Source of the DNA: Aradus depressus
Lineage: Eukaryota > Arthropoda > Insecta > Hemiptera > Aradidae
NCBI GenBank assembly: GCA_963662175.1
Contig: OY759216.1
Coordinates: 46,331,087-46,395,086 of the forward strand
Direction of reading: 5' to 3'
Length of the DNA stretch: 64,000 bases
The notes under the pieces are model-generated. The model saw only the letters and a list, made by a program, of their open reading frames with translations, made no database searches and had not been told where the DNA came from. Shown here piece after piece: positions 13,501 through 23,890 of this stretch; the stretch's first letter is position 1; every line of letters starts with the position of its first letter. Made by a program: the position numbers and the translations under genes.

Positions 13501-16500
13501 TGTGAAGAGTTTTGTTGAAGACGTAGTAAGCGGAGATGTGATTTTTGTTAAGGTACACTGGAGGGCAGGTATATTCTCGACGAAGGGTGAAGACGATGTT
13601 ATTGTTTAATTCTCTTTTTTTTTTTTTGTATTTTATTTATAAAGATACAACTGTTGCTAGGGTGCAACAACCAGCATCTATGATGGTACGTATAGATATG
13701 TTGGCGTGCATGGAATGTGAGAGGAAAGCCACCCAGTGGTAGGTCCTCGGGACGAAAATTTATCTTAAATATTAAGACAAAAATAAAAAGATTTAAAAAA
13801 ATAAATAACATTAAATTGAAAGAAAATCTTGATGAATGGGTAGTAAGAGAGATGATAAAAGTAAAGGAAAATAATCTTAAAAAAATATATATTAACGAAT
13901 ATGATTTAATGTGGCAATAAGTGGCGGTTCCATCTTCTCTTCAATCTTCGCGGGGGGTTTTGTGGTACCTAAGTGTTGTGAAGATAATGTACGTATTTCT
14001 GGGTTTGTATTTGTGTAAAGTTTTCTAAAAAACCGTACGTAAGTAGTTTGTATTGCTTCGGGTACTGTGTGGATCATGAGCTCATTATGAAGTGTTCTGT
14101 TGTTTATGTATGGTGGGCACTGTGTTATCAGTCTGAGGGTTTTTGACTGAAACGCGTGAATTCGTTTGATGTTGGATGTTTTTGCTGAACCGTATATCTG
14201 TGATCCGTATGTCCATAATGGTCTCAGTATGTAAGTGTAACAGTTTTGTTTTTGTGTCATGTCTAATTTTGATCGTCTATTTAGAAGTCCGTAGAGTATT
14301 TTGAGTCGACGGTTCAGCGTGTTTCGTGTGAGACCTGTGTGAGGGTTCCATTTCAGTCTTCGAGGGAGGGACTTGTCGTAGCTGAAAACGGGGGCGCATG
14401 TTTCTCGTTGAAGTGTAATTGTGATGTGCTGTGATTTTTCGGTATTAAGTTTTATTTTCCATGTGTTGCACCAGTTTTCAATTTGTGTGAGATGGTGTTG
14501 TAGTGTAAATGAGGCGTGTATGTGAAGTTCAGCAGCAGCTTAGATGGCGGTGTTTTTCATTCCATTAAAAAAATAAATACATAACTTAAATTGTGCAACA
14601 GCAACGATGATTGTTTCAATAAGAATACAATGATTTGACGCAAAATGAAGTTGGATATCTGAAAGATTACTGATCTGTTTCAGGGAGTGTACCATGGTTC
14701 CCCCGAAGAATCCGAGAGCTGGACAAATTTGCCAACCAGATCCTCTCCTATGGTTCAGAATTGGACGCTGACCATCCTGGCTTCACCGACCCTGTCTACA
14801 GAGCTCGGAGGAAGTATTTCGCAGACATAGCATTCAACTATAAACAGTAAGTCCAACCAACACCTATAAGTGGGATAATATTAGCATATATGGCTTATAT
14901 TGTATGGAATTTATGGATGATTATTCTATGGATGATTATGGAATTTTCAAAGTATTAATCTAAATTCGCAGCTATTTTGGATGGCTTTGTTCGCGTTTTC
15001 CAATTTGATTAATAAGATTTATTTCAAATAGAGGCTGATGTATTTAATTGAGGTGAAATTGTCCTCTATTTGCTTTTCTTGGCTTTGGCAATTTTCCTGA
15101 AGTGAATTTTTCTTAAATTCCAGAGTTTTTTCGTACACTCGGCTCGAACTTGGTGGCTCACTTAACTTCATTTACTTCGTAATTTCGAAGTATCAGAATT
15201 AAGCGACAGCAGCTCAAGCTCTTTATGTCATTTTATGTGCAAAGAGGACTTCTAAATATTTTTTCCCGAAGCATTTCAATCCCCTATTATTTTTAACAAA
15301 ATGTCACTTCCAACTTGAGGACTTACTTTGAAAACCGTATTTGTCTTTGAAACAATTGTAGCTACTTTTACATGAGAAATATGGGAAACAAAAATTACAT
15401 ACATTTATGAAAATTACAAAAAACGTGTTGTCTGTTTTTTTTTTCTTTATATATTTATAAAACCATGAAAGACCCTTCTGATACCGGAACAGGAAATTAT
15501 CATTCGAACATCATCCCTCACTTCCTCGATACTGTAATAACTTCGAGTCAGAGCTTCCTCCAGAGATCATACTACTATCCGGAGACAGTGTCGAATAGTT
15601 TCGCAGCAGAAGTTTCTTTAGTCCCCTTCGATTGCTTCCATCCATTTCTTTATCGCCCTTTGGGAGGCCTGCGGATCCTCTGCACGTGGCCTCCTCAACC
15701 GAGACATGTAAATCTTACCATTCTCACGACTTGGGCATTACTTTATGTTCCATACTGAATCTATCGTATATTAAAACAAAAAGCCCTATAATCAAAAAAT
15801 ATAAATATTTATACTTTAAGAGTGCATTTATTGTTTTAGTTAATAATAATAAATTTATAATTGTTTTTAGTGGGGAGTCGATCCCGAGAGTAGATTACAC
15901 GAAGGAAGAGACGGAAACGTGGAGCAAAGTGTTCAAACAGCTGACATCATTGTACCCAAGCCATGCATGCAAAGAGCACAACCATGTGTTCAGACTGCTC
16001 ATCGAAAACTGTGGCTACCGGGAGAACAACATACCCCAGCTACAGGACATCTCTGATTTTCTTAAAGGTTATTTAAACAGACATCAATTAATCCATGGAA
16101 ATCATATGCCCTGCAACTTATATCAAAAGAAAAATTTCCAATTACACACAGAATATACCTGACAATCAGTTCTGTGGTACCAAAATTGCATAAAGAATGC
16201 AAGCTTAGAGTTATGGCTACACGTTACTCGCTAATATCAACAGGCATCATGTCATAACTTCTTCTGACTCAAATTCCCACTGTACTATGTTCTACTAGGT
16301 GATTTTTAAGCGTCAGTACACTATAACTGCAGTAACATTTAAAATAACTGGCATGCAGTTTCATGCACTGAGTAATGGACAAGAATGCGTTCTTGAAGAC
16401 AGACAATTTCTGATCTTTAATGTAAATGTGAAAAGAAATGGGGCGGGTACTCCATCATTTGTGTGGCAGTTGTTTATCTTAGGCAATTTTGGTAGCACAG

Positions 16501-19500
16501 AACTGATAAGTCAGATATATTCTGTGATGTTCAATCACAGTACTCTCACATTTTAGTGCGGAAGTTTTTCAAATGTTATCCCTATTTACACCAATTTTCA
16601 ACTTCATCAAGAAATAAATTAAAACAAAACAATTGTTTAACTTCTATATTGTCTAATTTTAGAAAAAAACTATGCATACATTGTACCGGTTTCGGCTTAC
16701 GACACAAGGTTCACTTTTGAACCTTGTGCTGACGATGGCGTCAGCCGAAACCGGTTTATTTTTTTTGTGAAATTTGACAATATATATGTTAAACAAGTTT
16801 TTTTGTTTTAATTTATTTTATTAACTGTCCGCTATATCGACACGTGTCGCACAAATGTATTCAAACGTCTTCAAGAAAAATGAACAATGAATTTTTCTGT
16901 TATTTGTTCTGCCAGATTGCACAGGGTTTACGCTACGACCAGTGGCTGGACTTCTCTCATCCCGCGACTTCCTTGCTGGACTCGCCTTCCGTGTGTTCCA
17001 TTCGACCCAGTACATCCGACATCCTAGCATGCCACTCTACACTCCAGAGCCGGACGTATGTCATGAACTACTCGGACATGCTCCTCTCTTCGCAGACCCA
17101 GCCTTTGCACAATTTTCACAAGAAATAGGACTTGCCTCACTTGGTGTCCCTGATGAGTACATTGAAAAATTAGCCACGGTTTGTAAAAAAAAAATTATAA
17201 CAATATATTTTAAAACATTATCAAAGAAGAGAGTAGGTCATTTTTAAATATTTCATTTGTGTGTTTTGGGCTGGAGCGTAACTAAACATACTTGACTAAT
17301 AGGAAGGGAGAAATCAGGCTTATGGTCGATAAAAACTAACTCCATGAATGTCTGTCAAGCTTTTGGTATAGAGTATGCCTTCTTCGGAGCTTGTATTATG
17401 TTCGTAACATACATATACAATAGTTATAAACTTACATAAGCTAAATGTGCGTGAATTAAAAAAAATAAAAAATAACTTTAACTAAACAAAACTTAAATCA
17501 TAACAGAATAGAGATGTTCAAGATAAAATTATTCTACAATATTAATATGGTTAATATTGTACACTATTATTTTGTTATGATGTAGGTTTTGTTTAGTTAA
17601 AATTTAGTTTTTATTGTTTTGTTGTTACATAAGTTTAACTGATATGAGCGTATACAAACTATTGTTCATATATATGTTAATACGGGCCTTGAAAGAAGAT
17701 ACACTCAGTTCAGAAACCTTGGTACAAATTCTTGGAGTTTGTTTTTTTCGACCACAAGCCAGATTTCCCTCTTCCTATTACATCAATCCTGTTACATTTA
17801 TCGTGCTTACTGAACTAAAGATCGCGGGTTCGTAACGAGGCCTTTAGTTTATTTTCTCTGGGAGGTAAAATAAACTTAAGCATGCCTTCCTTCGGAAGGG
17901 ACGTTAAGCAATGGTCCCGAGCCTGTAAGAAAACAGGTACCTACTCGTTAAAGACCCCTACTCTAGGTAAATAAAAATTGAGGCGATATGACCTCGTAGT
18001 TAAAGCCCGGGCATGAGTCATAATAAGTAATTAACTGTTACATTCATCTTGCTACTTGATTAAGATCTGAAAGGAAAAACGACATTGAATAATGAAACCA
18101 ACAAATTTATATTCAGTTTTCAATCTTTCAGCGATTGATCTCTCTAAAGAGTTTATGCCTAATGTAAAACTTCTTTCATATCCTTTTAAAACTGTTAATT
18201 TAGTAACTTTAGTTTGCCTTCATCTAAAACTTCAATTTATCCAAAACATCATTGCTCTACATAGTCCATGAAGTTTCATTTATCTTTTTGCATGGTGTTT
18301 TTATAGGCAGGTACCTCAGAGTCGACACCATTTTGGCTTCTTAATGTAGAACATGGACGACGTCTTAGCAAACAAGTTATCGGTGAATCACCGGCTATGT
18401 ACTTCCCCAGTACGAATAAACCAATTACGTTTTCGCTCTCACTCGAAAGCCGATCGACCGTTTGGGCTAAAACTCAATATATGACTTACATTGTGGCTTC
18501 AGATCCTTCATAATAAACTTTGTGTCGATACATTCATTACATCGGCAGCTATTAGGGTATTTTCCTTCTCTGACCGATTTCGCGGAACATTATTAGTTAC
18601 CATCCTTATGTAGTTTAGGATTTAACCCTCTAGTACACTCGCCTTTCATTGTTACATTAGTACACTCGCGCGGCACTCAGTACCGCATGCTTAACTATTG
18701 AGTTTTTCAGCAGTTCTGCACCCCATTCAACTCCATAAAGTTATTATTAGGCGTACTGAATGCAAAACAATGTTTTTAAAAACTTAATTGAAAAAAAAAA
18801 AAATACAAAATTGTTTGAAAAAACGTAACAAAAATTGAACGTTTTAAACCTGTTTTAAACAATGTTTAAAAATTATAGAAAAACATCTTATTATAGTACA
18901 AATGTAGAACAATATAATTCATTATAAATAGTTTAATTTTATTATAAATTAGTCGTTGGTACAACTAAAAAATTAATAATTAATTATTAATAAACAGCAA
19001 ATTATTATTATTTAATTATAAATTAGTAGTTCATGAAAAAAATTAACTAAAACATAAAAATATACTTAGTTATAAAGAAAACAAATACGAAAAAAAACTT
19101 ACATTTTAACACAGGCACGGTATACAGTGCCGCAATTGTTGTCCCTTCCACTTTGACCTCTTGTTACCGACTGATAAAATATCAGATCAATGCGCTACCT
19201 GTTGTGTTCATTCATAGATATGTCATTGAAGAATAGAAGTTGGGATTAGCTTGTTATTAAACACAGGGACCGCGAAAATAGAAATTTAGTAAATTTGCGG
19301 CACAGAGTGCCGCGGCAAGTATACTAAAGGGTTAAATATAAAATTTCATGCCGATACATTCATTATATCGGTAGATATTAGAATTTTTGAGTTGACACCC
19401 CATTGATCCTCCTTCCTTTTGGATGATTCCATTGAAAATTATTAGGTGTCGTCCTTGCAGTGCTTTAAATTTACAAATGAAATTTCGTGTTAATACATTC

Positions 19501-20985
19501 ATTCTATCGGCAGTTATTAGAGTTTTTGTGTTAAGCCTCCCTCCTAATCCATTCTTTCCTTTGGCCCATTTAGCTGAAAATCAATGTATCGTTAGAGGGC
19601 TCATTGAATTTACATATGAATGTTTGTGTCGAAAACTCATCGAATTTCTGACTGATTACATAACTTCCCCTATACTTCGTATGGTGGGGGGAAGTAAAAA
19701 AAAAGCTTTAATGGAAATGGAATAAGGAAATTTAAGCGAGGTGCAAACTCTCATTAAACTAGAAATAGTAATAATTAACTGAGAATTATTACGGACTATA
19801 AAATAGGATCCTTCTATATTACTGTCCAAGGAGGTGTTCACTCCTTCTCTCGTTCCATAGACGGACAACCGTCTTCAGAACCCTAAAAATGAAACTACCT
19901 GAACTAACTGTTTTTTTTTGTTTTTTCAGTGCTACTGGTTCACAGTTGAGTTCGGGCTGTGCAGACAAAACGGGGAGGTGAAGGCCTTCGGAGCTGGCCT
20001 GCTTTCTTCCTACGGAGAACTACAGTATTGTCTCTCAGACAAACCCCAACTGAAACCATTCGACCCTCTTGTCACCTCCGGACAGAAGTACCCCATCACA
20101 GAGTATCAGCCACTCTACTTCATTACGGAGAGCTTTGAAGATGCTAAAGATAAAATGATGTAAGTATAAGTTAAACATCAGACATATTTGAAAAATATTA
20201 ATTTGTGCTAAGAACTATAGTCTTTTTTTTCGTCGGATTTGACAGTTAGACAATAGTGGTCTGTATGCAGGCTGAAACTCAAAAGATGAGTTGTTAGCAA
20301 CAAAAGTTTCATTCAAATTTGATGTCAAATACGTTCCGGTTCACTGCAGTTAGTGAAAATCTCACTAGATGTCACTACTGAGAATCAACTAGATATTATA
20401 AAATAGTCAAGTATAAAAGTATTTTTGTTTTTCTAGTATTGAAGTTTTATTTGCTTTTTATCACATATTATAAATTTTCCTATTGTTTAACGACACAGGA
20501 AATTGCTAATGGCTTAATCATTCGTCATAGATTAACAAAGAGAAAATAATAAGACAGTATTCTCTGATAGAAACATTACACATTGACATTTAGATTTTAC
20601 TGACGTTCAGAAATTAATTTTTCCCCATTTACTTTCAAAGACAACAATAAATGAAGTCAGATTATCCTTATTTATTCTTTATGACCCATTTGAAAGTGGA
20701 TTACACTAGGATATTTAAGACTTAAGGGCAGAAATTCTGAGGACTTCAATTTACTTACCCTTTGTTCCAATAATATTTCATTTACCCTTGAATAAATTTA
20801 TTTATACATTTATTTTTCTTTTTAGAAAATATGCGCAAACGATTCCTAGGAATTTCGGAGTGAGATACAATGCGTATACCCAAAGCGTGGAAGTGATTGA
20901 TTCCAAACCACAAGTTTTCGAACTTCTGCACAAATCAAGCAACGACATCGTTTTCTTAAGTGATGTGCTTAGCAGAATACTTTGA
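4575..20985 (+). CDS. Henna (PAH): Phenylalanine 4-hydroxylase, 7 exons, N-terminal exon missing
   Basis: Converts L-phenylalanine to L-tyrosine in the cytosol using tetrahydrobiopterin, O2 and non-haem iron. Exons read from GT-AG sites with consistent phase: 4575-4700, 10664-10838, 14684-14846, 15871-16067, 16916-17178, 19930-20159, 20826-20985 (TGA), giving 437 residues; family members are about 450, so only a short N-terminal exon is missing. Exons 1-2 encode the regulatory ACT domain with the HIESRSS motif. Exon 3 has [12 protein letters not shown] and exons 4-7 the catalytic and tetramerisation parts. Iron ligands are visible: the two His of CHELLGH (exon 5) and the Glu of WFTVEFGLC (exon 6). 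The segment after CHELLGH reads APLFAD where most relatives have VPLF. The PAH identity over tyrosine or tryptophan hydroxylase rests on whole-length similarity recalled from insect Henna. No frameshift or stop was seen. AATAAA at 21606-21611 is a possible poly(A) signal. Introns are transposon-filled. Confidence 0.95.
4751..4980 (-). repeat. SINE copy, internally deleted
   Basis: Tail GTGACTTATGCCCGGGC, body GAGTACCTGACATCGTACAG and box B GTTTCGAACCC are seen; box A is lost. It starts about 50 bases after the first PAH exon in the window. Confidence 0.75.
5080..5345. repeat. CGATACATTCATT-family repeat, degraded
   Basis: ATTGATCGTTTGGGCTAAAA, GTTGATACAGTCCACCGATA, GGAAAACATGAAATTCC and CATCGAATTTC match the family in order, with gaps. 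Confidence 0.5.
6311..6363. repeat. Perfect 24-bp inverted repeat, 5-base loop
   Basis: Arms 6311-6334 and 6340-6363 are exact reverse complements (AATGCAACAGCCGGTGTTCT begins the left arm). The junction with the SINE tail is immediate. Confidence 0.95.
6364..6573 (-). repeat. SINE copy with a hairpin at its tail end
   Basis: From GGGCTTTAACTACGAGGTC to GAGCTACCGGTGCCC. The central body is deleted; box A and box B are both kept. A perfect hairpin occupies the tail side. Confidence 0.8.
6574..7736. other. PAH intron, no feature seen
   Basis: AT-rich sequence. A short CGATACATTCATT-family fragment (TGTACTTCCCCAGCACG, about 6945-7025) is the only recognisable part. Confidence 0.45.
7737..7965 (+). 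repeat. SINE copy, head truncated
   Basis: Starts inside the head at GAGACCCTTAGG and runs to the tail CATGAGTCATAATA, which is continuous with a sequence shared with 42.3-42.5 kb. Confidence 0.75.
7966..8604. repeat. Copy of a dispersed sequence also at 42306-42535
   Basis: ATTAACTCGTTCACTGCGGA, TAACTTAGCTAACATGTTAA, then after the MITE at 8028-8411 ATTCTTCATAACAACAGTTA and CATTATTTTACTCGAGG. Both copies follow a SINE tail, so the pair shares a longer ancestral block. Confidence 0.65.
8028..8411. mobile_element. MITE with TA target site
   Basis: Ends TGACGGGGTTAAAATCAAAA and, reversed, TGACGGGATTAGAATCAAAA, with AGTGACATTT continuing the inverted repeat. TA flanks both sides. The related locus at 42310-42500 has the same flanks without the insertion, which fixes the boundaries. 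Confidence 0.75.
9244..9513 (-). repeat. SINE copy, degraded
   Basis: CAGTGGGAGTCCTAAATTTT, GGCTCGGAACAGTCACTTAA and GAGCTACCGGCGGCC mark body and head; box B is lost. Confidence 0.7.
9678..10529. mobile_element. Tigger/pogo-like DNA transposon, internally deleted
   Basis: Ends CAGTAGAACCTCTATAAGTCG and its near-complement TCGACTTGAAGAGGTTCTACTG, with TA on both sides. Many copies of a TTCGAGTTATAGAGG-like motif lie inside both ends. The minus-strand remnant at 9864-9998 encodes the start of a Tigger transposase. Confidence 0.82.
9864..9998 (-). pseudogene. Tigger transposase N-terminal remnant
   Basis: From ATG at 9998 the frame gives MSGV, a stop, TEESR, a stop, then [20 protein letters not shown] followed by [14 protein letters not shown]. 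This is the psq/CENP-B type helix-turn-helix that opens Tigger transposases. Two in-frame stops are seen and the rest of the protein is absent, so it is dead. Confidence 0.75.
11861..12302 (+). mobile_element. Retrotransposed sequence with 13-bp target duplication
   Basis: The 13-mer AAGCTACATATAT occurs at 11848-11860 and 12303-12315. Between them lies a GC-rich block (about 11978-12230), then GCCGAGGCC and an A-rich tail. Length, tail and flanking duplication fit a 5'-truncated LINE or other retrocopy. The GC-rich part gives a short frame I do not recognise. Confidence 0.5.
13291..13610 (-). mobile_element. Second jockey-like LINE remnant, internally deleted
   Basis: Minus frame 13610-13322: [20 protein letters not shown], then directly [20 protein letters not shown], ending [12 protein letters not shown]. 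The first block belongs to the RT thumb and the second to the extreme C-terminus, so the middle is deleted without losing frame. The A tail of the neighbouring LINE abuts it, which suggests that LINE inserted into this one. Confidence 0.6.
13611..14560 (-). mobile_element. 5'-truncated jockey-like LINE, with A tail
   Basis: Minus frame: a degraded catalytic box (KNTAI, stop, AAAE), [56 protein letters not shown] and [20 protein letters not shown], with stop at 13892. The segment that should hold VKYLG is deleted. The 3' UTR ends in AATAAAATAC and an A tail (T run on + at 13614-13629). It lies in a PAH intron about 120 bases from exon 3. Confidence 0.75.
16615..16870. repeat. Hairpin repeat, CGAAACCGG family
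   Basis: TACCGGTTTCGGCTTACG and GCGTCAGCCGAAACCGG form a hairpin around ACAAGGTTCACTTTTGAACC and TTGTGCTGACGATGG. ATTGTCTAATTTTAG and GAAATTTGACAATAT are outer arms. It ends just before PAH exon 5. Confidence 0.6.
17814..18024 (+). repeat. SINE copy, head truncated
   Basis: Starts at box B (AGATCGCGGGTTCG) and ends GGGCATGAGTCATAATAA. In the PAH intron after exon 5. Confidence 0.75.
18370..18621. repeat. CGATACATTCATT-family repeat, left half
   Basis: GGTGAATCACCGGC, GTACTTCCCCAGTACG, CGATCGACCGTTTGGGC and GTGTCGATACATTCATTACA. The copy is interrupted by the piggyBac-like element at 18626. Confidence 0.65.
18626..19331. mobile_element. piggyBac-like non-autonomous element
   Basis: Flanked by TTAA (18622-18625 and 19332-19335). 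Ends are CCCTCTAGTACACTCGC and, reversed, CCCTTTAGTATACTTGC. GCGGCACTCAGTACCGC near the left and GCGGCACAGAGTGCCGC near the right are subterminal palindromes. The 706-bp inside is very AT-rich and non-coding. TTAA plus a CCCTYT end is the piggyBac signature. It interrupts a copy of the CGATACATTCATT repeat family, whose halves lie on either side. Confidence 0.8.
19336..19700. repeat. CGATACATTCATT-family repeat, right half
   Basis: Resumes after the piggyBac-like element with AATTTCATGCCGATACATTC, then TCTATCGGCAGTTATTAGAG and TTTAGCTGAAAATCAATG, ending near GGTGGGGGGAAGTA. Confidence 0.65.
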
Positions 20986-21990
20986 TTGTACAACGCTCCT
21001 TGTGTTTTTTTTTAATTTTTTTTTTGTTTTAATACAATTTTATATTTTATGTAGAAAATGTTGCATGAGCACAAGAATTTTAACATATTATAGTACAAGT
21101 TTGAATTATGTTATTATTATATTTGCAAGTAATATCCAGTCAGTTTTTAAATCTTTTGAAACAAAAGGGGTAGTTATTAGTAATTCTTAATGTTGATAAA
21201 GTTTCGTATGGCTAAATTTTCTAGCCTAAGATATTAGTTATATAAAAATGAATTATTGTTAAGAGATTACACAACGTTTGTGCTAGGAAACAAAAATGAT
21301 CGGGTTCATGATTAGTTCATAAGAAGACCACCGAATTAATCTATAGTTCCCACTGCCAGATACGTTATTTTATAGATGTCATTCCATAAAGTAACACACA
21401 AAAATGTGAACTCTATTCTTAAATTAATAATATTTATGCTCAACTTTAGTTTCTAAATTGTAAATTTAAATATACAACTCTTAAATAATGGAAAAATACA
21501 AAAGTAATGAAAGGAAATGTACAATGGAGGGATTATTAACCTTCTAACAATATTACTGAAATATTTTAGTATCTATAGATTAACATTTATTGGTAGCAAA
21601 TAGGGAATAAAATTAACATTATTAAAAGGATGGATACATTTTTATTATATCTTCCTTAATTATTATTGAAATTTCAATGTTGATTAGTATATGGAAAAAT
21701 GTATATTATAATGGATTTTATGGTTGTTTGTTAAATCATAATTATTATTGCAATTTAGCTAATTTTCTCTCAATTCCAACTTATTTTTGTATTAACCAGC
21801 ATGTGATAGTCTTAGTGTTATTAAAATATTTATCTTTTTACGTAGGTATATTATTATTTTTTTAACTGTTTAAATTATAGTTATTTTTAGTTACAAAAGA
21901 CTGGTGTAAGATTAGAAAATGTAAAATATATTAACAAGAAAGATGACAATAGTACAAATTTGTTTGGTATGAATTTTTTTTTTTTTTTTT
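20986..21990 (+). other. PAH 3' flank, includes likely 3' UTR
   Basis: Very AT-rich. AATAAA at 21606-21611 is the first clear poly(A) signal after the PAH stop, implying a 3' UTR of about 640 bases if used. Confidence 0.4.
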
Positions 21991-21999
21991 AATCCTTAA

Positions 22000-23404
22000 G
22001 GTTAAATGTCCCGTTTTTTACTATGAATTTATTTCAACAGATAGCACCACTATAGCAGCAAAAATATTAAAGGTGTTTTGACTAACCGGCTCAACTTTTT
22101 TTAAATATTTTTTTTTCCTTTCTACTCAATATAAATGTAGAATTGATATGACCCTCCGTTTTTTTTTAAATTGTAAGTTCCGAATTTTAGGTTTTTCATG
22201 TATTTTTCTTTAATTTTTTACATGTTATCTTTTCATTTTTTTTTTTAATTTACAGGTATGGCGCCGAAAGTACACAGTTCAATGTGTTCAAATCATTTTT
22301 CAGATTCAAAATCGGATGAATAGATGAAACGGAAACAGAAAAATACGAAATACGTACTGGGGATCGGGGGGGTTCGAGATGAATGATGGGGGAAGGGCTG
22401 TTTTGATTTGAACGCAACACTAATCCCTTTTCTCTAGCGGCTTTGTTTACATCCATAGGTCCGCCCCGCCGCGTTTTATGTTCATACTAATCGAAGAGCT
22501 TCTGTCAAAAACGACCATAGTCACTTTTTCCTAATTTTTCAGGATGCAATAATGTACTTTTTAGTTTTGATGTTTCTGCATAGCAGTATTAAATTTTACG
22601 GAGTTTATTATGTCCTGAATTAGACAGCATGTAAAAAAATAATATGTATATAGTAATCCTATAATTTTTCTGAAAATGAAGCAAGCAAATCGTGGACTTT
22701 GGTTGTTTTTGTAAAAAAAAGGAAAAAATTACGATTTTTGGCAAATGATTATAGACAGAATAGCTCTATGTATAAAGAGTATAATATTATTAGGTACCTA
22801 TAAAAAAAAGTTTAAAAAAATATAATTGTAGGCATAAAAAAATGTTTAAAAAAAAATATTATTAGGCATAAAAAAAAGTTTAAAGTATCTTGACTCTAAA
22901 ATAAATAACTTTAAAATTGTGTTCATCTTAAAATAAAATAAAGTAAAATAGTATTAGACTTCCCATCATCATCAGTTTCATCCCTGACTTGAAGCACATT
23001 GTGCTCTATGATCTTGTCAAAATAAAGTTTTTTGGCTGGATTGTTCAAAAATTATCCAGACATTACATATTTCGTATTTTTCTGTTCCCGTTTCATCTAT
23101 TCATCCTATTTTGAATCTGAAAAATGATTTGAACTCATTGAACGGTCTACTTTCGGCGCCGTACCTGTAAATTTTAAAAAAAATGAAAAGATAACATGGT
23201 AAAAAAAAAAAAAAATTATATTAGAAATTTATAATTTAACAAAAAATAACGGAGTGTCATATCAATTCTACATTAATTTGGAATACAAAGGAAATTTTTT
23301 TTTTTAAAGTTAAGCCGTTTAACCAAAATACCTTTAATACTTTTCATTAAATTTAGAGCGCGACGTGGTGGCCGAGCTGAGAACTAAAACTGGGACATTT
23401 AACC
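22000..23404. mobile_element. Foldback element with about 350-bp inverted arms and TTAA flanks
   Basis: Outer ends are GGTTAAATGTCCC and its reverse complement, with TTAA on both sides (21996-21999, 23405-23408). The left arm runs to about 22360 and the right arm starts at about 23055. Matching blocks include GTAGAATTGATATGACMCTCCG, TACAGGTAYGGCGCCGAAAG and AGATGAAACGGRAACAGAAA. The 700-bp centre has no reading frame I recognise. TTAA flanks fit a piggyBac-type integrase, but the ends do not begin with the usual CCY, so the superfamily is open. Confidence 0.75.
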
Positions 23405-23890
23405 TTAAATTCCATTTACATATTTAACTGTAAGATTTTAGAATGGTTCGAAATATAAGACATTGAATTGTTCATGTTCATAGCGAGAAGATGACCGCCC
23501 TAACAGGAGTTTAACAGTAGTTTTAATTGGGTTCACCCAATGTGGTACTTTTGTGGTACATTTCGACTGCAAAAAGTGGTCCTTCCATAGAAGCCCATAG
23601 GCGGCGTTTAATTCGCTGAGAATCCTCCACACTCTACACTACATGAAATTTATTTTTAGAAACTTCAAAAGTTTTCATTTTTTCTTCTCATTTATCGGAT
23701 CACAATTTGTTTAATGTTGTTTACAAATTAATATAAGAATTGAATGTTTCATACTACTAAAAATAATTCTACTCCAGATTAACCGGGATAAAGATGGGGG
23801 GGGGGGGGGGGAGGAGGGGGGGGGGGGGGGGGAGGTCGGAAAGTTTCAGGCATTTTTTTAATAAAAACAGATGAGGAAGGCAGAAAGAAG

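Noticed and set aside
15465..15758. 97-codon plus frame before PAH exon 4
   Set aside because: It lies in an intron and resembles no protein; the reverse complement vaguely recalls a LINE 3' end (RRPPKGR), but too weakly to call.
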